A stretch of DNA of 39,692 bases from JALJPB01 sp963933115 (GTDB lineage: Bacteria; Pseudomonadota; Gammaproteobacteria; Enterobacterales; Alteromonadaceae). Of this stretch, positions 33,584-39,692 are shown in pieces. Numbering within the stretch: the first letter of the stretch is position 1; each line of letters opens with the position of its first letter. The position numbers and the translations under genes were made by a program. Under the pieces are notes generated by a model. It was not told the DNA's origin and ran no database searches. It saw only the letters and a program-made list of their open reading frames with translations. Where the stretch lies: positions 1 to 39,692 of the forward strand of contig CAWVSL010000025.1 of assembly GCA_963933115.1 (NCBI GenBank), given 5' to 3'.

Positions 33584-33915
33584 AAAACCTTATCTCTACT
33601 CATGTAATTACACCGCGTTATTTTTATTATTATAACTACTATTTAATTGAAAATACACAAGTGCGCTAATCAAAAAATTCATATTAATTCAACGTCTAAA
33701 GTTTCTTACCAAATATTTCCCCCTCGCATTAACTTTTGACCAAGCCAGGATTTAGCATACGGTTAACGTTAAGTTATGGGATGATAAATTTATTGTCGAT
33801 AAAAGCGGTAGAGCGATATTTTTCTTTTGGTAGATCTATTGATTCATAGTCTTATAGCAGCCCTGCACTTTACTGCCTGGTTCATACAATAGACGTTGCT
33901 TATTGTTGTTACAGC
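33584..33915. other. Gene-free spacer between the RraB-like and DUF4136 genes
   Basis: Translations in all frames are broken by stops. A stretch on the plus strand near 33754-33831 reads VKLWDDKFIVDKSGRAIFF without a start, possibly a gene remnant but not recognisable. No terminator or repeat was seen. Confidence 0.45.
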
Positions 33916-34452
33916 TTAAGGATACAAAGCTAACATCAAAGATATCGCTGACTTTATTTTATTATTCATCTGCCGAGAGTTGTCTTGGATATCAATATTA
34001 AGAGGGTAAACACTGCGCCAAACTGAACGCTGAGTTTGGACATCAATCAAATCAATAATTAAATTCCCTGCTGTTGAGTCCCAGTTTTTTGTCTCAGACT
34101 GCCAATTACTTGCTCTTAAGCAATAGGAGCAGTAGAGAACACTTTTATTATATTGTGAAAGGCTTTTACGTTTTTTACTGATTAGATGATAACTGACAAT
34201 GACATCGGCTTCGTCAAGGTTGCTGTATAAAAAACCTTGTTTTTCCATCGACTGCTCAATCGCTATTTCAATACTATTTCGGGTCACATAATCAATCGAT
34301 TGCAGCACAACAAAGTCAGAGTTCCTGTTATGCATGCTGTAGCTTTTTACTTGGCTAAAATCAAAACGTGTTTGATAAACCGCCCCTGCTTGTTTGTTAG
34401 AAGAACAAGCCGAAAGAAGTATGAGTAATAAGCAAAAAGTTAACTGTTGCAT
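33916..34452 (-). CDS. DUF4136-like lipoprotein
   Basis: About 178 residues from the ATG at 34452 (an in-frame TTG lies three codons earlier). A signal peptide ends in lipobox LSAC with Cys16. The mature part begins YQTRFDFSQVKSYSM and has ADVIVSYHLISKK and LIIDLIDVQTQRSVWRSVYPL, the pattern of DUF4136 lipoproteins. The family is widespread in Gram-negative envelopes; its role is unknown. It is convergent with nothing and has no obvious operon partner; the methyltransferase gene ends 83 bases upstream on the same strand. Confidence 0.78.
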   Translation of the reverse strand: MQQLTFCLLLILLSACSSNKQAGAVYQTRFDFSQVKSYSMHNRNSDFVVLQSIDYVTRNSIEIAIEQSMEKQGFLYSNLDEADVIVSYHLISKKRKSLSQYNKSVLYCSYCLRASNWQSETKNWDSTAGNLIIDLIDVQTQRSVWRSVYPLNIDIQDNSRQMNNKIKSAISLMLALYP

Positions 34453-34535
34453 TGAAGCCAAAGGATATTCAAAAGAGCTTTAGCGTAACAAATGGCAACA
34501 ATCATAGCTAGAGCAAAAATAGATGAGCTAATGAC

Positions 34536-35063
34536 TCACACACTCAATTTTGCGATACAATCAGAGACAACAATTGCGCCAGCAGAAGAAACGTTCATCG
34601 AGTTGCCCATACCAAACATCGGAATATGGATAAGAAGGTCTGCTAAAGCAACAATCTCATCGCTCACTCCCTTTTTTTCTGAGCCTAAAACAAACGCTAT
34701 CGGCAAGGTATAATCAGCGATTAAATAACTCATTGAGGTTTGGCAAAGCTCAATAGCAGCTATTTGATAACCTTGATTTTTTAGCTGCGTAACGACCTCT
34801 ACACTCGATTTTTTTTCTTCCACAGTGACCCATTTTTGCGTACCAATAGAGGTTTTTCTTAATTTTTTAGCGTTGATTGCTAATTCACCACATATCACAA
34901 GTTTTTCTAAAAAGAAGGCATCACATAACCGCACCATAGCGCCGATGTTATGGCTGCTTTCAATACCGTCTAAAATAAGTACAACTTTATTTTTTTCTCG
35001 TTTAACAAAGTCGTCTCGTGAGGGTTTTTGTTGCCTTAACTCTTCGGTACTGAGCTTACTCAA
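34536..35063 (-). CDS. SpoU/TrmH-family RNA 2'-O-ribose methyltransferase
   Basis: A 175-residue SPOUT methyltransferase without an N-terminal substrate-binding domain. Motif 1 is LDGIESSHNIGAMVRLCDAF (Asn and Arg conserved), motif 2 is IAFVLGSEKKGVS and motif 3 is IPMFGMGNSMNVSSAGAIVV. These form the trefoil knot that binds S-adenosylmethionine. It methylates a ribose 2'-OH, probably in tRNA, but the target nucleotide cannot be named from this sequence; TrmH-type (G18) and TrmL-type enzymes are both possible. It lies 126 bases downstream of tyrS on the same strand. Confidence 0.9.
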   Translation of the reverse strand: MSKLSTEELRQQKPSRDDFVKREKNKVVLILDGIESSHNIGAMVRLCDAFFLEKLVICGELAINAKKLRKTSIGTQKWVTVEEKKSSVEVVTQLKNQGYQIAAIELCQTSMSYLIADYTLPIAFVLGSEKKGVSDEIVALADLLIHIPMFGMGNSMNVSSAGAIVVSDCIAKLSV

Positions 35064-35189
35064 TGGCTTTTGCCTATTTATTCATTGATAACTGAAATAA
35101 TAAAATAAAGTGCTGAACTAAGTTTCATTGGCACTAAATTCCGATTAAACACCATGAGCGTAATCCAGATAATTACCGCAATCGTATTC

Positions 35190-36389
35190 TTACTTTATGG
35201 TCACTTTAGCAAATTTCCGTTTGCCCACTTGATAAATAGCTTGAGAACCACTAGAGATCATTAAAGACTTATCCATCACTTTTTCACCGTCAATCTTTAC
35301 CGCACCCTGCTTGATCATACGAAAGGCGTCCGAAGTACTCACTACTAAACTCGCTTCTTTGAGTAAATTAGCAATCGCTATTTCACCACCCTCGGCAGTA
35401 ATAGCTAACTCAGGCATATCATCAGGCATTGCACCTTTTTGAAAGCGATTAATAAATTCATCATGAGCACCCTGTGCCAAAGCTTCATCATGAAAACGCG
35501 TAATTAATTCTTTAGCTAAATCAATTTTAACATCACGAGGATTCATACCTTCCGCTATTTTAGTTTTATAGCCCTCGATTTCTTCAATCGGTTTAAAACT
35601 TAATAACTCGTAATAACGCCACATTAAGTCATCAGAAATAGACATGATTTTACCAAACATTTCTGTTGGGCTGTCAGTAATACCAATATAGTTATTTAAA
35701 GACTTAGACATCTTTTGAACACCGTCTAAGCCCTCAAGTAATGGCATCATCAATACGGTTTGAGGACGTTGCCCTTCTGACTTTTGCAGCTCGCGCCCCA
35801 TTAATAAATTAAATTTTTGATCTGTACCTCCTAGTTCAACATCAGCTTCTAATGCGACAGAATCCCAACCCTGCACTAATGGATACATAAACTCATGAAT
35901 GGCAATTGACTGACCGCTAGCATAACGTTTTTTAAAGTCATCACGCTCCATCATACGAGCAACTGTTTGGCGTGAAGCCAGTTTTAACATACCCGCAGCA
36001 CCTAACTTCTCCATCCAAGTAGAGTTAAAAGCAACGGTGGTTTTTGCTGGATCAAGAATTTTAAACACCTGATCTTTATAAGTTTCAGCGTTAGCTAACA
36101 CATCTTCTTTAGTGAGTGCCTTACGGGTAACGTTTTTACCTGTTGGATCACCGATCATACCGGTGAAGTCACCAATCAAAAAAATAACTTCGTGACCGAG
36201 TTGTTGAAACTGACGTAGTTTGTTAATTAAAACGGTATGCCCTAAATGTAAATCCGGTGCGGTTGGATCAAAGCCAGCCTTAATCTTTAAAGGTTTACCT
36301 GTTTTAAGCTTTTCTAATAACTCATCTTCTACTAAGATTTCTTCTGCACCACGTTTGATTTCAGCAAACGCTTGATTGACATCGGTCAT
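35190..36389 (-). CDS. tyrS: TyrS, tyrosyl-tRNA synthetase
   Basis: About 399 residues from the ATG at 36389; the frame extends seven codons upstream, but MTDVNQAF matches the family start. The class I signatures are HLGH at 48-51 and KMSKS near 226-230. GGTDQKFNLLMGRELQ is the tyrosine/ATP pocket region. A C-terminal S4 RNA-binding domain (about 335-399) contains AFRMIKQGAVKIDGEKV. It charges tRNA-Tyr. It is of the longer TyrZ-like bacterial type rather than the E. coli TyrS type. It is divergent from the M23 peptidase gene, a conserved arrangement in gammaproteobacteria. Confidence 0.95.
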   Translation of the reverse strand: MTDVNQAFAEIKRGAEEILVEDELLEKLKTGKPLKIKAGFDPTAPDLHLGHTVLINKLRQFQQLGHEVIFLIGDFTGMIGDPTGKNVTRKALTKEDVLANAETYKDQVFKILDPAKTTVAFNSTWMEKLGAAGMLKLASRQTVARMMERDDFKKRYASGQSIAIHEFMYPLVQGWDSVALEADVELGGTDQKFNLLMGRELQKSEGQRPQTVLMMPLLEGLDGVQKMSKSLNNYIGITDSPTEMFGKIMSISDDLMWRYYELLSFKPIEEIEGYKTKIAEGMNPRDVKIDLAKELITRFHDEALAQGAHDEFINRFQKGAMPDDMPELAITAEGGEIAIANLLKEASLVVSTSDAFRMIKQGAVKIDGEKVMDKSLMISSGSQAIYQVGKRKFAKVTIK

Positions 36390-36509
36390 TGACCTGACTC
36401 CACTTCTCAAATAACAATTGTATTTTCAATTAATGGCCGAATTCTACTGCACTTTAGCCCTGACTTAAAAGCTTAAAATTAAAACAAAGGGTATTTTTTG
36501 GCTAACTTT

Positions 36510-36518
36510 TGGTATAGT
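36510..36518 (+). promoter_or_regulatory. Possible extended -10 promoter of the M23 peptidase gene
   Basis: TGGTATAGT forms an extended -10 (TGn followed by TATAGT) about 58 bases before the TTG start. No good -35 is seen, as is common for extended -10 promoters. Confidence 0.35.
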
Positions 36519-36575
36519 AAACGAAAGGCATCGTAATTCCGCACGGTAAAACTCGCAAAAAAAACCGGTAAATCA

Positions 36576-37979
36576 TTGAAAATATTAAAAAATATATACG
36601 TGCAATTACCCAAAAAGCACAAAATCATCATTAGCTCATTCAGTATTTTATTAATGCTGATCTTAATTGTTCCTTCAGAAAAAGCGACCGCTAGTCGCCA
36701 AAATGATCAAACCAACCATCAAATAGGTAAACGCTACCAACTTTCTTTATCGACAGAGGATTCAATTTCAACAAAATCAGCTACTGCTAGCACTGTTAAA
36801 AATTCTCAAATTAAAAAACAAAAAATCACAACCATTGAGCCAACTAACAAGGCTTGGCAAACAGCTAAAGTTCGCAGCGGAGATTCATTGGCAAAAATAT
36901 TTAAGCGTTTTGGTTTTAATGCCAGTACAACCTACAACGTCATTAATGCTGAAGGTGAACATACCCAATTACTTAAAAAATTAAATGTTGGCGATCACAT
37001 CCGTATTGCCAGTAACGATAAGCATCAACTGATTGGATTAGAATACCCATTATCAAAAACTCAAACCTTACATGTTAATTTAACAAGAGAAGGTTATCAT
37101 TCATACAAAGAAACAAAAACAGTTGAAATTAGAGAAACTTTTGCTTTTGGTATAATCAAATCTAATTTTTGGAGTGCAGCAATTGAAGCCGGCCTTGAAG
37201 ATAAACAGATCATCGAATTAGCCAATGTTTTTGGTTGGGATATTGATTTTGCGCTGGATATTCGCAAAGGTGATAGTTTTCATGTTATCTATGAAAATCG
37301 CTACATCGATAGTGAATATATTGGTCCAGGAAAAATATTAGCGGCAGAGTTTGTCAACCAAGATGATGAATTTCAAGCCATTAGATTTAGTGATGACATG
37401 TTTTACACCCCGGATGGTAGAAGCATGCGTAAAGCTTTTTTACGCGCACCTGTAAATTTTAGATACATTAGCTCAAACTTTAAACCTAAGCGCTTTCATC
37501 CAATTCAAAAACGTTGGAAAGCACATAGAGGAACTGACTACAGAGCGAAAAAAGGAACCCCTGTTGTTGCTGCAGGTGATGGTAAAGTGACGCATTCAAC
37601 CTACAATCGATACAACGGTCATTATGTCTTTCTTCAGCATGGTAATGGCATAGTCACTAAATATTTACACTTTTCTAAACGTGCTGTTAAAAAAGGTCAG
37701 CGCGTTAAACAAGGACAAGTTATTGGTTATGTTGGCTCAACCGGTATGTCCCAAGCTTCACATTTACATTATGAGTTTTTATTAAATGGTGTTCATCGTA
37801 ATCCCCGCACCGTTAAATTACCTGATGCAAAACCCATTAATAATAAGTTTAAAGTTGAGTTTTCTTTAATTTCAGCTCAACGTTTAAACGATTTACTTGG
37901 TTCAAAGCAAGCGTCATTAGCTATGCAGTCTTCATCAATAAACCAACAAGTTGTTGCGACTCAAACTGCCGATGACTAA
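36576..37979 (+). CDS. LysM/M23 murein endopeptidase with OapA-like N-terminus (MepM-like)
   Basis: A 467-residue envelope protein read from a TTG start; no ATG is available before the membrane segment. An N-terminal anchor (KIIISSFSILLMLILIV) is preceded by a basic stretch. A LysM-like region (VRSGDSLAKIFKRFGF) lies near residue 103, and an OapA/peptidase-associated domain follows. The M23 zinc peptidase has HRGTDYRAKKGTPV (about 316) and HLHYEF (about 396) with the His/Asp/His ligands. It should cleave peptide cross-links in peptidoglycan, in the periplasm. Its end overlaps anmK by eight bases (ATGACTAA), linking wall hydrolysis with recycling of anhydro-MurNAc. Confidence 0.9.
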   Translation: MKILKNIYVQLPKKHKIIISSFSILLMLILIVPSEKATASRQNDQTNHQIGKRYQLSLSTEDSISTKSATASTVKNSQIKKQKITTIEPTNKAWQTAKVRSGDSLAKIFKRFGFNASTTYNVINAEGEHTQLLKKLNVGDHIRIASNDKHQLIGLEYPLSKTQTLHVNLTREGYHSYKETKTVEIRETFAFGIIKSNFWSAAIEAGLEDKQIIELANVFGWDIDFALDIRKGDSFHVIYENRYIDSEYIGPGKILAAEFVNQDDEFQAIRFSDDMFYTPDGRSMRKAFLRAPVNFRYISSNFKPKRFHPIQKRWKAHRGTDYRAKKGTPVVAAGDGKVTHSTYNRYNGHYVFLQHGNGIVTKYLHFSKRAVKKGQRVKQGQVIGYVGSTGMSQASHLHYEFLLNGVHRNPRTVKLPDAKPINNKFKVEFSLISAQRLNDLLGSKQASLAMQSSSINQQVVATQTADD

Positions 37980-39126
37980 GCCTTCTTATTACATTGGCTT
38001 AATGTCTGGTACGAGTGCCGACGGTATAGATCTAGCGTTGGTGGACTTTTCTCAAAACCAAGCCAAATTAATTAATAAATATTATCAGCCCTATGATGAT
38101 AGAACCCATCAAGCGATCACCTCACTTTATACTAGCGGTAGTAATGAGATAGACAGAGCCTTTGAACTTGATGTTCAACTTGCCCATCAATTTGCTGATG
38201 CTATTACTGAATTTCTCAAGCAATGTCATTTATTAACTAGTGATATTATTGCCATTGGTAATCATGGACAAACTATTCGCCATCGCCCAGAGTTGGCAAA
38301 TAATAAAAGCAAATCCGCATTTACCTTACAAATAGGTTGTAATCAAACTTTAGCTACACTAACAAATATCAGAGTTGTTGGTCAGTTTCGTAAAAAGGAT
38401 ATCGCCTTAGGAGGGCAAGGAGCACCTTTAGTACCGGCATTTCATCAAGCTTTATTCACCTTACTTGACGACGCTCATCAAAAAGACATTTTTGTTGTAA
38501 ACATCGGTGGTATCGCCAATATCAGTTTTTTACCGTCAGTAACCAGTCATCAAGGTATTATTGGTTTCGATACTGGCCCAGGCAATGCGTTAATGGATGA
38601 TTGGTATCAACAGCATCATAAAGATTGTCGTTATGATAAGAATGGTCATTGGGCCGCACAAGGGCATGTTAATCAAACCTTACTGACACAGTTATTAACC
38701 GATAACTATTTTCATCAACCCGCGCCTAAAAGTACTGGCAGAGAAGCCTTTCACCTTCACTGGTTACAACAAAAATTAACTGGTTTTTATCTTACGCCAG
38801 TTGATGTTCAAGCAACCTTGGCGATGTTAACGGCAAAAACAATTTGTGATGAGATACTAAACTACAGTCAAGCAGCTCGAATATACCTGTGTGGTGGTGG
38901 CATACTAAATAAGAATTTATGCTCTGTAATTAACCACTTACTTAAAGAAACGGGTCATGATTTTGAGTTATTAACAACCGATGATGTCAATATTGATAGT
39001 GATGCACTTGAAGCCATGGCATTTGCTTGGTTTGCTTTCGCCTTTGACCATCAAATAGTCGGTAATATCCCTGCTGTTACCGGTGCTAGTAAAACCGCAA
39101 TACTAGGCACTAATTATCTTCCTTAA
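37972..39126 (+). CDS. anmK: AnmK, anhydro-N-acetylmuramic acid kinase
   Basis: About 384 residues from the ATG at 37972, inside the last codons of the peptidase gene. The ATP-binding loop GLMSGTSADGIDLALVD opens the protein. GNHGQTIRHRP, VNIGGIANISFLP, GFDTGPGNALMD and YLCGGGILNKNL are the family's conserved blocks. It opens the 1,6-anhydro ring of anhydro-MurNAc and phosphorylates it, a step in cell-wall recycling. Translational coupling with the M23 peptidase fits that job. Length is normal. Confidence 0.96.
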   Translation: MTKPSYYIGLMSGTSADGIDLALVDFSQNQAKLINKYYQPYDDRTHQAITSLYTSGSNEIDRAFELDVQLAHQFADAITEFLKQCHLLTSDIIAIGNHGQTIRHRPELANNKSKSAFTLQIGCNQTLATLTNIRVVGQFRKKDIALGGQGAPLVPAFHQALFTLLDDAHQKDIFVVNIGGIANISFLPSVTSHQGIIGFDTGPGNALMDDWYQQHHKDCRYDKNGHWAAQGHVNQTLLTQLLTDNYFHQPAPKSTGREAFHLHWLQQKLTGFYLTPVDVQATLAMLTAKTICDEILNYSQAARIYLCGGGILNKNLCSVINHLLKETGHDFELLTTDDVNIDSDALEAMAFAWFAFAFDHQIVGNIPAVTGASKTAILGTNYLP

Positions 39127-39244
39127 GTGACTTTATTTTCAGGTGAAAACAAAATAATAGCTCTCAAAATAATGCCCCTTTATTAGATAAATATTAAACC
39201 ACACACTACAATCGTACAAAAAGTGAACTAATGTTATCTGTTAT

Positions 39245-39273
39245 TGTCTAATGTATTGTACCTTAGTAGCATA
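39245..39273 (+). promoter_or_regulatory. Possible promoter of the small terminal gene
   Basis: TTGTCT and TAGCAT are 17 bases apart, about 20 bases before the ribosome binding site. The hexamers are only partial matches. Confidence 0.3.
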
Positions 39274-39290
39274 AATGTAAAGGAGGAGGT

Positions 39291-39482
39291 ATGGAGTTTA
39301 ATGACATACGTATCGGCATGAGTTGTGGCAGCAAAAAAGGGAGTGGTGTAGTCACTTGGATAGATGGTTCAACACGTGCCATTTATATGTCTGATACAAA
39401 AAATGAGAACAACTTCGAAGTTTATATAGAAGATATCATTGAAGATCCCCAAGCTCATAATAGAGATGACACCTATTATTAG
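39291..39482 (+). CDS. Small uncharacterised acidic protein
   Basis: A 63-residue protein I do not recognise. It has no signal peptide or membrane segment, is acidic, and ends in DDTYY. The middle reads GSGVVTWIDGSTRAIYMSD, suggesting a small beta-barrel such as an SH3-like or Tudor-like fold, but this is only impression. A near-perfect AGGAGGAGGT ribosome binding site sits directly upstream and an intrinsic terminator 35 bases downstream, so it is a real, well-translated single-gene unit. Confidence 0.7.
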   Translation: MEFNDIRIGMSCGSKKGSGVVTWIDGSTRAIYMSDTKNENNFEVYIEDIIEDPQAHNRDDTYY

Positions 39483-39516
39483 TTTATTAATCCACTTAGA
39501 TATTCTGTCGATATTT

Positions 39517-39541
39517 TAAAGCACCTTCACGGTGCTTTTTT
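39517..39541 (+). terminator. Rho-independent terminator
   Basis: AAAGCACC and GGTGCTTT pair around the loop TTCAC and run into TTTTTT. It follows the small terminal gene. Confidence 0.9.
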
Positions 39542-39692
39542 ATGGTTAACGCTAATCATAATTTAAGGTATTCATACGAAGTGGTGAGTTCATTTTCTAA
39601 TAAAGTGACGTATTTAGTCTACTTCTATTATTGAACGTATGGCTATATTTATTACCGTAAATTAACAAATTTGGTATACCATTGTTATTTAT

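Noticed and set aside
33754..33831. A short frame reading VKLWDDKFIVDKSGRAIFF as a gene.
   Set aside because: It has no start codon or ribosome binding site and matches nothing I know; kept only as a possible remnant in the spacer note.

Overview
The window looks like chromosome of a marine gammaproteobacterium of the Alteromonadales, most probably Colwellia or a close relative. This is inferred from gene content and composition: an AT-rich genome, an intact oleABCD olefin cluster, a FabY-type ketosynthase, and the tyrS / M23 peptidase / anmK neighbourhood. I see no tRNA, rRNA, CRISPR array, insertion sequence or phage gene.

Layout. Bases 1-5334 (minus strand) hold the long-chain olefin genes oleA, oleB, oleC and oleD, followed by a YbgC-type thioesterase cut by the window edge. 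A 696-base gap (5335-6030) follows, then an acetyltransferase, a GFA-family protein and a very large PKD/VCBS lipoprotein (6031-10704). Bases 11194-18613 are a nitrate-assimilation locus: nirBD on the minus strand diverge from an FAD oxidoreductase gene and nasA on the plus strand. Their shared 415-base spacer carries a good sigma-54 (-24/-12) promoter on each strand and two NtrC-like boxes between them, so nitrogen control by NtrC/RpoN is likely. Bases 18733-22217 encode two lipoproteins: a probable glycoamylase-like glucan hydrolase and an SMP-30/gluconolactonase-like protein of unusually high G+C.

Bases 22285-25339 hold fabY (initiating ketoacyl-ACP synthase) divergent from a GlxA-type AraC regulator. 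Bases 25412-31891 hold an S10 serine carboxypeptidase, a family III CoA-transferase, a dimeric dUTPase, a DUF2726 protein behind another strong sigma-54-like promoter, mtnN and a CobD/CbiB-like membrane protein. A Stf0-like sulfotransferase follows, and then a decayed, inverted second copy of the CbiB-like 3' end (33026-33187) with a nonsense codon and a frameshift. Bases 33260-39126 are mostly housekeeping: an RraB-like regulator, a DUF4136 lipoprotein, a SpoU methyltransferase, tyrS, an M23 peptidase and anmK. The window ends with a small uncharacterised protein that has a very strong ribosome binding site and its own terminator.

How the genes work together. OleA condenses two fatty acyl-CoAs, OleD reduces the beta-keto acid, OleC closes the beta-lactone and OleB decarboxylates it to an internal alkene. 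FabY would start the fatty acid chains that feed this route. NasA and its FAD partner reduce nitrate to nitrite, and NirBD reduce nitrite to ammonium. No nitrate transporter or siroheme synthase gene lies in the window. The most notable observations are the nitrogen-control architecture at 14168-14475, the isolated sigma-54 promoter at 29312, and the cbiB-like pseudogene.
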